From Anaerotardibacter muris (GTDB lineage: Bacteria; Actinomycetota; Coriobacteriia; Coriobacteriales; Eggerthellaceae), in NCBI RefSeq assembly GCF_943192915.1, contig NZ_CALPCD010000001.1:1-64000 (forward strand): a stretch of 64,000 nt of DNA, in the 5' to 3' direction. How positions within the stretch are numbered: position 1 is the stretch's first letter; each line of letters begins with the position of its first letter. Both the position numbers and the translations under genes were made by a program. Of the stretch, positions 17,760 through 26,700 are shown piece by piece. The notes below the pieces were generated by a model. It had not been told where the DNA came from and ran no database searches. It was given only the letters and a program-made list of their open reading frames with translations.

Positions 17760-18167
17760 CTAGACTCCCAAACTAGAGATGGCGAACAGAAGCGGAGTGA
17801 CGATCCAGTCGTCCAAAATGAGGGTGAACACACCGAAGAAGAGCAATGCAACGATGACAACGCCCGTCCACTGCATGACATCCTGACGGCTTGGCCAGGT
17901 AACGCGACGCATCTCAGCACGAACATCAGAGAAGAACTGGAAGCGGCGCTTCTTCGGCTTCGCTTCTTCAGCCTTGATCTGATAGTCTTGCAGGTTCTCC
18001 TGCTTCTGCTTCTCTTCTTTACGGGTCTCCTTCTTGCTGAAGACACCCTTCTTCTTAGGCTCTTCGACAGCGACAACCTCTTGGTTGTCGAGCTCCTGTG
18101 AGGCCGCCTTCTTAGCTGCCTTCTTTGCAGAAGCTTTAGCCTTTTGAGTTTTCGACTTCTTTGCCAT
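17760..18167 (-). CDS. secE: preprotein translocase subunit SecE
   Basis: The 135-residue protein has the essential SecE core at its C-terminus: an amphipathic helix RFQFFSDVRAEMRRVTWPSR and one membrane segment (about 100-125). The first 75 residues are a Lys/Ala/Glu-rich soluble extension, common in actinobacteria. Start taken at ATG 18167 with AGGAAG upstream; the longer frame runs into the gap after tRNA-Trp and has a composition unlike SecE. Confidence 0.93.
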   Translation of the reverse strand: MAKKSKTQKAKASAKKAAKKAASQELDNQEVVAVEEPKKKGVFSKKETRKEEKQKQENLQDYQIKAEEAKPKKRRFQFFSDVRAEMRRVTWPSRQDVMQWTGVVIVALLFFGVFTLILDDWIVTPLLFAISSLGV

Positions 18168-18243
18168 ACAACTTCCTGATCTGGAAATCCAACAGTCTAT
18201 AACGCCAAACAAGCAGCTTATTAAGCTGCTTATTAGAACAAGC

Positions 18244-18320
18244 TGGCAGGCCAGGAGGGACTCGAACCCCCAACATGCGGTTTTGGAGACCGCCGCTCTA
18301 CCAATTGGAGCTACTGGCCT
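18244..18320 (-). tRNA. tRNA-Trp (anticodon CCA)
   Basis: 77 bases on the minus strand including the encoded CCA. Acceptor arms AGGCCAG/CTGGCCT pair, the T loop GTTCGAGTC is canonical, and the anticodon loop reads CTCCAAA. Lies between rpmG and secE, a common position. Confidence 0.97.
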
Positions 18321-18348
18321 ATTTTGCGCCTACTTCAAAATACCCAAT

Positions 18349-18498
18349 CTAGCGAGTTTCCTTATGCATCGTGTGATGACCACACCACTTGCAATACTTC
18401 TTGAACTCGATACGATCAGGATTATTCTGCTTGTTTTTCTTGGTCGTATAGTTACGGCGTTTGCATTCAGTGCACGCCAAAGTGACCAAAGTACGCAT
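18349..18498 (-). CDS. rpmG: 50S ribosomal protein L33 (zinc-type)
   Basis: A 49-residue frame that begins [17 protein letters not shown] and ends [15 protein letters not shown]. The two CxxC pairs (CTEC and CKWC) mark the zinc-binding L33 paralogue. GGAG lies 5 bases before ATG 18498. It sits between tuf and tRNA-Trp, as is common in Gram-positive genomes (rpmG-secE-nusG). Confidence 0.96.
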   Translation of the reverse strand: MRTLVTLACTECKRRNYTTKKNKQNNPDRIEFKKYCKWCGHHTMHKETR

Positions 18499-18552
18499 GA
18501 ATTCTCCTTTAATTACTATTCGTGCGCTTGTTTACACATGAACTAACGGATA

Positions 18553-18578
18553 GCTAGACCCGCCGAAGCGGGTCTAGC
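18553..18578. terminator. hairpin between tuf and rpmG
   Basis: GCTAGACCCGC and GCGGGTCTAGC form a perfect 11-bp stem with loop CGAA or TTCG. No U tract follows on either strand, so it may be a processing or stability element after tuf rather than a full terminator. Confidence 0.5.
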
Positions 18579-18600
18579 CAAGCATTCCAAATGGTCGATG

Positions 18601-19803
18601 TTATTTGATGATCTTGGTAACACGACCGGAACCGACGGTGCGGCCACCTTCGCGGATAGCGAAGCGGAGGCCTTCCTCCATAGCGATCGGGTGGATGAGT
18701 TCGCCGCGGAGCTCAACGTTATCGCCAGGCATGACCATTTCGGTGCCCTCGGGGAGGTGTGCAACACCAGTAACGTCGGTGGTGCGGAAGTAGAACTGAG
18801 GACGATAGCCATCGAAGAATGGGGTGTGACGGCCGCCTTCTTCCTTGGTAAGGATGTAAACCTGACCCTCGAACTCGGTGTGAGGAGTAACAGAGCCGGG
18901 CTTGCAGAGGACCTGGCCACGAACGATGTCTTCGCGCTTAACGCCACGGAGCAGACAACCGATGTTGTCGCCAGCCTGAGCCTCGTCGAGGAGCTTGCGG
19001 AACATCTCGATACCAGTGCAGACGGTCTTCTCGGTGTCCTTGATACCAACGATCTCGAGTTCGTCGTTGACATGGAGAACGCCACGCTCAACACGACCAG
19101 TAGCAACGGTGCCACGACCAGTGATGGTCATGGTGTCTTCGACAGCCATCAAGAAGGGCTTGTCAACGTCACGCTCGGGGGTGGGGATGTAAGAGTCGAC
19201 AGCTTCCATGAGCTCCCAGATCTTGTCCTGGTATGCTGCGTCGCCCTCAAGAGCCTTAAGAGCAGAACCGCGGATGATCGGGGTGTCGTCTCCAGGGAAC
19301 TCGTAGGAGGAGAGAAGTTCGCGAACTTCCATCTCAACGAGCTCGAGGAGCTCTTCGTCGTCAACCATGTCGCACTTGTTCAGGAATACGACGATGTAAG
19401 GAACGCCAACCTGACGAGCGAGCAGGATGTGCTCACGAGTCTGAGCCATAGGACCGTCGGTAGCAGCGATAACGAGGATCGCGCCGTCCATCTGAGCTGC
19501 ACCGGTGATCATGTTCTTGACGTAGTCAGCATGGCCAGGGCAGTCGACGTGTGCATAGTGACGGGTGTCGGTTTCGTACTCGATGTGAGCGATGGAGATG
19601 GTAATACCACGTTCACGCTCTTCAGGAGCCTTATCGATGTCCTCGAATGCGGTGAAGTCTGCGGTTGCAGAACCATGAGAACCGTCGTTCGAAGAAAGGG
19701 TCTTAGAAATTGCTGCAGTCAGCGTGGTCTTGCCGTGGTCAACGTGACCGATGGTACCGATGTTGACATGTGGCTTAGTACGCTCGAACTTTTCTTTAGC
19801 CAT
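18601..19803 (-). CDS. tuf: translation elongation factor Tu
   Basis: The 400-residue GTPase delivers aminoacyl-tRNA to the ribosome. [18 protein letters not shown] and the NKCDMVDD G motifs are present, followed by two beta-barrel domains ending in [20 protein letters not shown] precedes ATG 19803. It is not in the str operon (rpsL-rpsG-fusA, 32 kb away) but directly follows tRNA-Tyr, -Thr and -Met genes, recalling the tRNA-tufB arrangement of E. coli. Confidence 0.98.
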   Translation of the reverse strand: MAKEKFERTKPHVNIGTIGHVDHGKTTLTAAISKTLSSNDGSHGSATADFTAFEDIDKAPEERERGITISIAHIEYETDTRHYAHVDCPGHADYVKNMITGAAQMDGAILVIAATDGPMAQTREHILLARQVGVPYIVVFLNKCDMVDDEELLELVEMEVRELLSSYEFPGDDTPIIRGSALKALEGDAAYQDKIWELMEAVDSYIPTPERDVDKPFLMAVEDTMTITGRGTVATGRVERGVLHVNDELEIVGIKDTEKTVCTGIEMFRKLLDEAQAGDNIGCLLRGVKREDIVRGQVLCKPGSVTPHTEFEGQVYILTKEEGGRHTPFFDGYRPQFYFRTTDVTGVAHLPEGTEMVMPGDNVELRGELIHPIAMEEGLRFAIREGGRTVGSGRVTKIIK

Positions 19804-19868
19804 TCCGTCCTCCTTAATAGGTGTTAAAAGGAATTTACAAAAAGCTTACGTATGTAAGCGAATGAATT

Positions 19869-19945
19869 TGGTAGCGGTGACTGGATTCGAACCAGTGACG
19901 CCACGGGTATGAACCGTGTGCTCTGACCACCTGAGCTACACCGCC
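19869..19945 (-). tRNA. tRNA-Met (anticodon CAT; elongator or Ile2)
   Basis: 77 bases with encoded CCA. Anticodon loop TTCATAC reads CAT. The anticodon stem CACGG/CCGTG lacks the three stacked G-C pairs of initiator tRNA, so it is an elongator Met or a lysidine-modified Ile2 tRNA. The first acceptor pair is G1-U72 rather than Watson-Crick. Confidence 0.88.
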
Positions 19946-19950
19946 AAAAC

Positions 19951-20026
19951 TGGTGCCCACAAGCAGACTCGAACTGCTGACCTCTTCGTTACCAACGAAG
20001 TGCTCTACCGGCTGAGCTATGTGGGC
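19951..20026 (-). tRNA. tRNA-Thr (anticodon GGT)
   Basis: 76 bases with encoded CCA. Acceptor GCCCACA/TGTGGGC pairs fully; anticodon stem CTTCG/CGAAG encloses TTGGTAA. Five bases from tRNA-Met, so co-transcribed. Confidence 0.96.
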
Positions 20027-20030
20027 AAAA

Positions 20031-20115
20031 TGGTGGAAGTGCAAGGATTCGAACCTTGGAAGGCTGAGCCAACGGGTTTACAGCCCGTCCCATTTGACCG
20101 CTTTGGTACACTTCC
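20031..20115 (-). tRNA. tRNA-Tyr (anticodon GTA)
   Basis: 85 bases with a long variable arm and encoded CCA. Acceptor GGAAGTG/CACTTCC; anticodon loop CTGTAAA. First gene of the tRNA-Tyr, -Thr, -Met, tuf transcript. Confidence 0.96.
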
Positions 20116-20191
20116 GTGATTTCGCTTGTCTCATGTGTAATTTTCAAGCTGCCTGCCCAAATGGACCTGGTCGGTTCATTCGAGCAAATGA

Positions 20192-20220
20192 ATAATATGT
20201 TAGTCAGTTGGTTCTGTCAA
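20192..20220 (-). promoter_or_regulatory. promoter of the tRNA-tuf transcript
   Basis: Perfect -35 TTGACA (20215-20220), 17-nt spacer and -10 TATTAT (20192-20197) on the minus strand, about 75 bases before tRNA-Tyr. Confidence 0.8.
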
Positions 20221-20440
20221 CACTCCACACGCCCCCGTGCGTGTCTATGGTTCTCTGTGCGCGAGCGCTTGCCTTTTAGCAGAGTTTTCGCAGGTCATTG
20301 AAGATAAGCCGGCCCGAACTGGAAGACACGGACTTTTTACAAGGGCGCCCTACTTCCCCATTTTGCACGCAATTCCCTCAAAAATAATGCACGATTTTTC
20401 GACAGACGGTTTCACCAGTAGAAATACGGCGAAATGACAA
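20221..20440. other. intergenic region between tRNA promoter and putP terminator
   Basis: About 220 bases with no gene, repeat family member or clear hairpin seen. Confidence 0.3.
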
Positions 20441-20468
20441 CAAAAAGGCCCGCGGAAGAAGCGGGCCT
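20441..20468 (-). terminator. terminator of putP
   Basis: AGGCCCGC (20446-20453) pairs with GCGGGCCT (20461-20468); on the minus strand a TTTTTG run follows. A second small hairpin, GTCGGAC/GTCCGAC, lies between it and the putP stop at about 20488-20508. Confidence 0.8.
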
Positions 20469-20532
20469 GGAAGGATCGGACGTACGTCGGACGGACGGAG
20501 TCCGACCCCAAATGTCTGCAAGACCAAGACTG

Positions 20533-22095
20533 TTAGCAGTCGGCCTTCATATAGTTGTCGAATTCGTTCTCGATCTCTTGAGAAGGCTTCTTCGTCAAGA
20601 GCGAGACCACCACGATCACGATAAGGCTGATGAAGAAGCACGGGAGCAATTCATAGACACCGAAGATGCCGCCAAGGGGCTTGATGAGCTCGTGCCAGAC
20701 CACAACGCCAATTGCACCTGAGAGCATGCCTGCCACTGCGCCAGGTAGGTTCGTGCGCTTCCAATAGAGCGAGAGCAGCATGAGCGGACCGAACGCCGCA
20801 CCGAAACCAGCCCACGCGTAGGAAACGACCTGGAAGATGATGGAGTTCTCATCGATAGCGATGACGATACCGAACAGCAGGATGACCACCAGCGTGATGC
20901 GCGCCACGATCATGACCTGCGCATCGGTGGCATCCTTCTTGATAAGACCGCGGAAGATGTTCTCGGCAACCGCTGAACCTGAGATGAGCAAGTAGGACGA
21001 AGAGGACGACATCGCCGCTGCGAAGATGCCCGAGACAACTAAACCGCACATGAAGGAAGGCAGCAACATCTGCGAGAGCACGATGAAGATGTTCTCAGCA
21101 GCGGAATTCGTGAGGAACTCTGTAGGGATGACCGCGCGACCGATAAGGCCGATGGACACCGCACAGAACAGCGAGATGACGACCCACACCACCGCGATGA
21201 CACGGGACTTCTTGATCTCATCGGAGTTCTTCACGGACATGAAGCGCACGAGCACCTGCGGCATACCGAAGTAACCCAGGCCCCAAGCCAAGCAGGAGAT
21301 GATAGCGATGATGCCGTATTCACTCGGTGCGCCGAAAGCGGGCAGACCATCGACGATGAGCTGGTTGCCATTGGTGTCGACGATGGGCACAGTAAGCTGG
21401 GTACCATCCAAGAAGCCCGGCAGTGCTTGCAGGAATGCCACGGTATTCTCGATACCGCCCGCCTGAGCGACCGAGCCCACGAACACGATGACCAAGGCAG
21501 AGATCATGATGGTGCCCTGGATGAGGTCGGTGGTGGAGACTGCCAGATAGCCACCCACGAAGGTGTAGAGGAACACGACCAGCGCGCCCAAGACCATCAT
21601 GGTGGCGTAGTCAAGCCCGAACAGCGTTGCGAAGAGCTTGCCGCAGGTAACGAAGCACGAGCCAACATAGATGCTGAAGAACAGCAGGATGATGACCGCC
21701 GCGATGGTCATGAGGATGTTCTTCTTGTCATGGAAGCGATTAGAGAAGAAATCAGGGATGGTGATAGCATTGCCTGCTACTTCGGAATACTTGCGCAGGC
21801 GCTTGGCCACGAACTTCCAATTCAGGTAGGTGCCGATAGCCAGACCGACAGCGGTCCACATTGCCTCAGAAGCGCCATAGAAATAGGCAAGGCCTGGAAG
21901 ACCCATGAGCAGATAGCCTGACATGTCAGAAGCTTCAGCCGAAAGTGCCGTGAGCCAGGGGCCCAAGCTGCGGCCACCCAGGAAGTATTCTTCGGTCGAG
22001 CTGTTCGATTTCTTCGCGTAGACGAAACCGATGATCACAACCACCATGAAGTAGATGAGCATCGCGAGCAATACCCAAAAGTCACCACTAATCAT
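20533..22095 (-). CDS. putP: sodium/proline symporter (SSS family)
   Basis: 520 residues with about 13 membrane helices. The PutP signature is seen: EYFLGGRSLGPWLTALSAEASDMSGYLL in the first third (shown here only in part: GRSLGPWLTALSAEASDMSG), GLAYFYGASEAMWTAVGLA, and AAMSSSSSYLLISGSAVAEN carrying Na+-site serines. Imports proline with Na+ across the cytoplasmic membrane. AGGGAG precedes ATG 22095. Divergent from the aminotransferase gene; a TATAAT box at 22146-22151 is its probable -10. Confidence 0.93.
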   Translation of the reverse strand: MISGDFWVLLAMLIYFMVVVIIGFVYAKKSNSSTEEYFLGGRSLGPWLTALSAEASDMSGYLLMGLPGLAYFYGASEAMWTAVGLAIGTYLNWKFVAKRLRKYSEVAGNAITIPDFFSNRFHDKKNILMTIAAVIILLFFSIYVGSCFVTCGKLFATLFGLDYATMMVLGALVVFLYTFVGGYLAVSTTDLIQGTIMISALVIVFVGSVAQAGGIENTVAFLQALPGFLDGTQLTVPIVDTNGNQLIVDGLPAFGAPSEYGIIAIISCLAWGLGYFGMPQVLVRFMSVKNSDEIKKSRVIAVVWVVISLFCAVSIGLIGRAVIPTEFLTNSAAENIFIVLSQMLLPSFMCGLVVSGIFAAAMSSSSSYLLISGSAVAENIFRGLIKKDATDAQVMIVARITLVVILLFGIVIAIDENSIIFQVVSYAWAGFGAAFGPLMLLSLYWKRTNLPGAVAGMLSGAIGVVVWHELIKPLGGIFGVYELLPCFFISLIVIVVVSLLTKKPSQEIENEFDNYMKADC

Positions 22096-22145
22096 GAAAC
22101 TCCCTTTTCAATTCCTTGTTGTTCTTTAGAAAATTACCGCAGCGG

Positions 22146-22151
22146 ATTATA
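22146..22151 (-). promoter_or_regulatory. -10 box upstream of putP
   Basis: Minus-strand TATAAT 50 bases before putP. The -35 region (GCGTTT at 18-nt spacing) is weak. Confidence 0.4.
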
Positions 22152-22223
22152 CTCTAAGCATCGTTTACAAAACGCGTTCGTGCGGCGAAATCCGTTCAGG
22201 GGCGCAATACGAAAGGAAAAGGT

Positions 22224-23513
22224 ATGTCCACCTACGAAGAAATGACGCGAGACGAGCTCTTGACCTTGAAAGAGGCCCTGCAGAAAGAATACGACGAATA
22301 CTGCGCACTGGACCTTTCATTGAACATGGCACGCGGCAAGCCCGGCGCCGATCAGCTCGACCTGAGCATGCCCATGCTCGATGTCATCTCTTCTGATTCC
22401 GTGGTGGAAGACGCTGATGGCACCGACCTGCGCAATTATGGCATCTTGGATGGCATCGAGAGTGCGAAGGTGCTGATGGCATCCATGCTCGACGATGAGC
22501 CCGAGAACGTTATCGTGTTCGGCAATTCCAGCCTGAACATCATGTACGACACCGTGATGCGCTGCTGGGTGTTCGGTCCTAATGGTGCTACCCCTTGGAG
22601 CCAGCTTGATGAAGTGAAGTTCCTCTGCCCGGTGCCAGGTTACGACCGTCACTTCGGCGTGACCGAGGCCTTCGGCATCAAGATGATCCCCGTTCCCATG
22701 ACCGAAGATGGCCCAGACATGGATGTGGTGAAAGAACTGGTAGCCAACGATGCTTCCATCAAGGGCATCTGGTGCGTGCCGAAGTATTCCAATCCTGGTG
22801 GCGTTACCTATTCTGATGAAGTGGTGCGCGAACTGGCTTCGATGCCCACTGCAGCGGATGACTTCCGCATCTTCTGGGACAACGCCTATGCGGTCCACCA
22901 TCTCTATGACGACGCGGCCGAGCAAGACCAGCTGCTCGACATTGCCAAGGCATGCGCTGAAGCGGGCAACCCCGATCGCTATTACAAGTTTGGTTCCACT
23001 TCGAAGGTGACCTTGCCTGGCTCCGGTGTTGCCGCCATGGCTGCCAGCCCCGCTAATGTGGCTGACGTGAAGAAGCACATGGGCGTGCAGACCATCGGTC
23101 ATGACAAGATCAATCAACTGCGTCACGTGGAATTCCTGAAGGATGCCGATGGTATCGCGAAGCACATGTCAAAGCATGCAGCCATCATCCGTCCGAAGTT
23201 CGAACTGGTGCTCGAAACGCTGAACAATGGCCTTGAAAGCACAGGGTGTGGTGAATGGAGCACGCCGCGTGGTGGCTACTTCATCTCCTTCGATGCTCCT
23301 GAAGGCACGGCCAAACGCGTGGTGGAGCTGGCAAAGAATGCTGGTGTTACCATGACCGGCGCTGGTGCGACCTATCCCTATAAGGACGATCCGGCGGACT
23401 CCAACATCCGCATCGCCCCTACCCTTCCCCCGCTGGATGAGCTCGATCAAGCCATGAAGGTGTTCGTCACCTGCGTGAAGCTGGCTGCGGTCGAGAAGCT
23501 GCTGGAGGATTAA
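22224..23513 (+). CDS. aspartate aminotransferase-type enzyme (subgroup Ic, PLP-dependent)
   Basis: 429 residues of fold-type I. The PLP lysine sits in FGSTSKVTLPGSG; upstream are VFGNSSLNIMYD (phosphate/ring contacts), CPVPGYDRHF, and KYSNPGGVTY plus FWDNAYAVHHL. This pattern, with an N-terminal NMARGKPGADQLDLSMPML, matches the aspartate aminotransferase group usually annotated as MocR-like or PF12897 proteins. Likely transfers the amino group between aspartate and 2-oxoglutarate. AAAGGA before ATG 22224. Confidence 0.85.
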   Translation: MSTYEEMTRDELLTLKEALQKEYDEYCALDLSLNMARGKPGADQLDLSMPMLDVISSDSVVEDADGTDLRNYGILDGIESAKVLMASMLDDEPENVIVFGNSSLNIMYDTVMRCWVFGPNGATPWSQLDEVKFLCPVPGYDRHFGVTEAFGIKMIPVPMTEDGPDMDVVKELVANDASIKGIWCVPKYSNPGGVTYSDEVVRELASMPTAADDFRIFWDNAYAVHHLYDDAAEQDQLLDIAKACAEAGNPDRYYKFGSTSKVTLPGSGVAAMAASPANVADVKKHMGVQTIGHDKINQLRHVEFLKDADGIAKHMSKHAAIIRPKFELVLETLNNGLESTGCGEWSTPRGGYFISFDAPEGTAKRVVELAKNAGVTMTGAGATYPYKDDPADSNIRIAPTLPPLDELDQAMKVFVTCVKLAAVEKLLED

Positions 23514-23578
23514 TCTCGAACCTCACTAGCACTGAGGCCTTCTCCACTTTGCTGGGTGATTATGCGAAAGGACTCCTT

Positions 23579-24157
23579 ATGAATCTGCATGGCGTGAAAC
23601 TTGATCCAACCTGCTACCTAGCTCCAAACTGCACGCTATTGGGGGATGTGACGATCGGGGCGAAGTCGTCGGTGTTTCCAGGCGTAGTGATCCGTGCCGA
23701 TCGTGCGCCAGTGACCATTGGCGTGAATAGCAACATCCAAGACAATGCCACTATCCATGTAGATTACGATGCGCCGTGCATCATCGGAGACAACGTGAGC
23801 ATCGGACATAATGCTGTTATTCATGCGGCCACTATCGGAGACAACTGCATCATCGGCATGAATTCCGCGATCCTTGATGGCACAGTGGTAGGCCGTGAAT
23901 GCACCGTTGGTGCAGGTGCGGTAGTGCCAAAGGGCATGATCATTCCTGATGGGTCTTTGGTGTTGGGCGTACCCGCAAAGATCAAAGGTCCTGCAAGCGA
24001 AGCTCAGCGTGCTCACGGGCAAGTTTCTGCTGATGGATATACGGAACATGCCCAGGACCTGGCGAAGCAGGGGTTCTTCTACACTGGTGCCACCGTGCCC
24101 GAAGACAGCCCGACCATCTTCATCGAGCCTCGCTACAACTATCAGTGCGTCCGCTAG
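23579..24157 (+). CDS. gamma carbonic anhydrase-like hexapeptide-repeat protein
   Basis: 192 residues with a left-handed beta-helix built from hexapeptides (VTIGAKSSVFPGVVIRADRA, IGDNVSIGHNAVIHAATIGD). The His residues of NATIHVDYD and IGHNAVIHA occupy the metal sites of the CamH/YrdA gamma carbonic anhydrase family; activity is often absent in such homologues. A longer frame reaches back ten codons, but AAAGGA is placed for ATG 23579. Sixty-five bases after the aminotransferase, probably co-transcribed; convergent with the next gene. Confidence 0.78.
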   Translation: MNLHGVKLDPTCYLAPNCTLLGDVTIGAKSSVFPGVVIRADRAPVTIGVNSNIQDNATIHVDYDAPCIIGDNVSIGHNAVIHAATIGDNCIIGMNSAILDGTVVGRECTVGAGAVVPKGMIIPDGSLVLGVPAKIKGPASEAQRAHGQVSADGYTEHAQDLAKQGFFYTGATVPEDSPTIFIEPRYNYQCVR

Positions 24158-24235
24158 AAAACGAGCGTCCGCAGCGTTCGCTACAGAATGTGGGACGCTT
24201 CTGCCTCCGTCCCTAAAGCGCCCCAAGGGGTTGCG

Positions 24236-25435
24236 CTAGAGACGGGTCTTGGAGACGATCTCCATGATCTTCTTGGTCGCAGGAGGCTGAAGACGGCGGC
24301 GGACCTTCTTCAGCTCGTCGGGGATCTGAATATGCTGAGGACATTTCTTCATGCACGCACCGCATTCGATGCAATCGCTCGCGTAATGAGGATCGGTCCC
24401 AAGCGACCCAACGGACATGAAGTAGTTCATCACACCGGTGAACCAGTTGACCGAATATGAGGTGTTGTATGCGCTGAATAGCGAAGGGATATTGATGCCA
24501 ACAGGACACGGCAGGCAGTAGTTGCAACCCGTGCACGGCACGCGAAAGCTTTCGTTGAACAATCTGAGTACTTCATCAAGCGTCTTCTGCTCTTGCACAG
24601 TGAAACAGCCTGGTTTGGCGCTATCCGCTATCTGGATATTGTCCTTGAGCTGCTGTTCGGTACTCATACCTGAGAGGACCACGGTAACTTCGGGCTGATC
24701 CCAAAGCCAGCGAAGCGCAAGCTCGACCGCCGCTTGGGTCTCGCTGGTTCCTGCGGGCGCACTTTCCGCAATGACCTTCTTCGCCTTTTCGGGCAAGCGG
24801 TCCACCAGGCGGCCGCCCAGCAACGGCTCCATGATGATGATGGGCAAACCCTTGCTTGCTGCATAGTCCAAGCCCGCGCGCCCTGCCTGGTAGTGCTCGT
24901 TGGCGTAGTTGTACTGGATCTGGCAGAAATCCCACTGGTAAGCATCGATCAGCTTCACGAATTCGGGATTCGAGCCATGGAATGAGAAGCCGATCTGCTT
25001 GATAGCGCCCGACCGCTTCTTTTCAGCGATCCAGTCTTCGATACCGAATTCGAGCAAACGCTTCCACTGCTCGTGCGTGGCCACGTTATGGATAAGGAAA
25101 TAGTCGATGTAGTCGGTCTTCAGGCGTTCGCACGACTTCTGGAAGCAGCGCTCCACGTCTTCGATCGAGCGACAGTTCGTATGCGGCAGCTTCGTGGCGA
25201 TGAAGACATGCTCGCGCAAGCTGTTCTTCTGTAAGATAGTACCGAGCGCTTCTTCACTACCAGCGTATAGGTATGCGGTGTCGAAATAATTGATGCCCGA
25301 AGCAATGGCTTCAAGGATGAGCAATTCCGTGCGCAACATGTCGATCTTGCCCGGCCGCGAAGTGGGGAAACGCATGCAGCCAAAGCCCAGGATCGAAAGC
25401 TCATTGCCAGATTTAGGATCGATGCGATATTCCAT
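24236..25435 (-). CDS. aldo/keto reductase with C-terminal 4Fe-4S domain
   Basis: 399 residues. The (beta/alpha)8 barrel carries the AKR tetrad in INYFDTAYLY (Asp, Tyr), ATKLPH (Lys) and FLIHNV (His). The C-terminal 90 residues contain CTGCNYCLPCPVGI and CIECGACMKKCPQHI, ligands for iron-sulfur clusters, as in ferredoxin-linked AKRs of anaerobes. Substrate unknown. Start at ATG 25435; a GTG three codons upstream would overlap its own binding site. Fourteen bases after the HAD gene, so at the tail of the riboflavin cluster. Confidence 0.83.
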   Translation of the reverse strand: MEYRIDPKSGNELSILGFGCMRFPTSRPGKIDMLRTELLILEAIASGINYFDTAYLYAGSEEALGTILQKNSLREHVFIATKLPHTNCRSIEDVERCFQKSCERLKTDYIDYFLIHNVATHEQWKRLLEFGIEDWIAEKKRSGAIKQIGFSFHGSNPEFVKLIDAYQWDFCQIQYNYANEHYQAGRAGLDYAASKGLPIIIMEPLLGGRLVDRLPEKAKKVIAESAPAGTSETQAAVELALRWLWDQPEVTVVLSGMSTEQQLKDNIQIADSAKPGCFTVQEQKTLDEVLRLFNESFRVPCTGCNYCLPCPVGINIPSLFSAYNTSYSVNWFTGVMNYFMSVGSLGTDPHYASDCIECGACMKKCPQHIQIPDELKKVRRRLQPPATKKIMEIVSKTRL

Positions 25436-25449
25436 TTCCTTCACTTCCT

Positions 25450-26127
25450 TTATCGGTCTTGATCCAAGCGGACCAACTCATTGACAAGCAGGGGTATATC
25501 GGACGGCGCCGCAGCAAGACGAGTAGCAACTTCGAGCTCGGCCGGTTCGCCATAGCCATAACTGCAGCCGATCGAAGGGATACCCGCTTGGGTCGCCACT
25601 TCCATGTCGTGGAAGCGATCCCCTACCATGATGTGTGGCTGCGGATGCTTGTCAGCCACCTGCTGATAGATCTGCCATTTCGGGATGAAATCGAATTCGG
25701 CCGCGCAATAGGTCGCGTGAAAAAGATGATCGATGCCGAATGCGGCAAGGTATTCGTCGCAGTATGGTCGTCCGCAATTCGAAAGGAACACGATGCTGAA
25801 CCCTTCGGCTTTAAGCTGCGCCAGCACGTCTGGGATGCCTTCGAACAACGCGCCCTTCCCTGCTCGCAATAGATCGTTCATTTCGTCTGCAACGATCTTC
25901 GATGCCACGCGCCACATATCCTCTTGGATCCCTGGAACGAACGTGGTCCACATATCTTCGACCGCCCAGCCAAGCCAGCCGCAGATCTCTTCGTCAGCGA
26001 ATTCACGTGGCTCGACCACGCCCTGCTCCACTAACCAGGCATAAGCCGAGCGCAGCGCAGGGGCATAGAGCTTCATGCTGTTGTGAAGCGTGCCGTCGAA
26101 GTCGAAGAATATCGTTCCCTTGCTCAT
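25450..26127 (-). CDS. HAD-superfamily phosphatase
   Basis: 225 residues with motif I FFDFDGTLHNS (nucleophile and acid Asp), motif II VFLSNCGRP, Lys in FIPKWQ and motif IV IMVGDRFHDMEVA. The helical cap (about residues 17-85) makes it a Gph/PGMB-like C1-cap enzyme. As it follows ribH, it could be the phosphatase for the 5-amino-6-ribitylamino-uracil phosphate step, an inference from position only. A TATAAT box lies just 6 bases before the ATG, so a separate leaderless transcript is possible. Confidence 0.78.
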   Translation of the reverse strand: MSKGTIFFDFDGTLHNSMKLYAPALRSAYAWLVEQGVVEPREFADEEICGWLGWAVEDMWTTFVPGIQEDMWRVASKIVADEMNDLLRAGKGALFEGIPDVLAQLKAEGFSIVFLSNCGRPYCDEYLAAFGIDHLFHATYCAAEFDFIPKWQIYQQVADKHPQPHIMVGDRFHDMEVATQAGIPSIGCSYGYGEPAELEVATRLAAAPSDIPLLVNELVRLDQDR

Positions 26128-26133
26128 AGACCT

Positions 26134-26139
26134 ATTATA
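26134..26139 (-). promoter_or_regulatory. TATAAT box touching the HAD gene start
   Basis: Minus-strand TATAAT with 6 bases before ATG 26127, a spacing that would start transcription at the A of the ATG. No convincing -35 was found, and AGG within the gap could also act as a short ribosome binding site. Confidence 0.35.
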
Positions 26140-26151
26140 GGCTGAGGGCTG

Positions 26152-26613
26152 CTAAATAGCCTTCAGCAGATTCACCATTTCAATAGCGCCCGTTGCGCAG
26201 TCGAAGCCCTTGTTGCCCGCTTTGGTGCCAGCGCGCTCGATAGCTTGCTCGATGGTGTCGGTGGTAACGATGCCGAACATCACTGGCACACCCGTTTCCA
26301 GCGACACGTGCGCGATACCCTTAGCAGCTTCGTTGCAGACCAGGTCATAATGCGAGGTTGCACCGCGAATGACCGCACCCAGGCAGATGACGGCATCGTA
26401 TTTGCCGCTGGTTGCCATCTTCTTGGCCACAAGTGGGATCTCGAATGCGCCTGGTACCCAGGCGACATCAACATCTTCTTCCTTCACGTTGTGGCGCACG
26501 AGCGCATCCATGGCACCCGAGATGAGCTTTGACGTGATGAATTCGTTGAAGCGAGCTCCAACGATGCCGATCTTCAAATCCTGTGAGATAAGGTTTCCTT
26601 CAAGCGTGTTCAT
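26152..26613 (-). CDS. ribH: 6,7-dimethyl-8-ribityllumazine synthase
   Basis: The 153-residue enzyme condenses 5-amino-6-ribitylaminouracil with dihydroxybutanone phosphate. [51 protein letters not shown] and the catalytic-region [15 protein letters not shown] fit the family and its length. AAGGAA precedes ATG 26613. Follows ribBA by 87 bases. Confidence 0.97.
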   Translation of the reverse strand: MNTLEGNLISQDLKIGIVGARFNEFITSKLISGAMDALVRHNVKEEDVDVAWVPGAFEIPLVAKKMATSGKYDAVICLGAVIRGATSHYDLVCNEAAKGIAHVSLETGVPVMFGIVTTDTIEQAIERAGTKAGNKGFDCATGAIEMVNLLKAI

Positions 26614-26700
26614 GTTGTTTCCTTTCTTTGAGGTTTATCGTTCGTTCAAAAATCCGGTGGGACGGTTCGGGACGGGGTTGAAGTGTCTCAGATGGCCGTC

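Noticed and set aside
18598-19827. 409-codon plus-strand frame opposite tuf
   Set aside because: Antisense of EF-Tu, which is complete and has a binding site and promoter.
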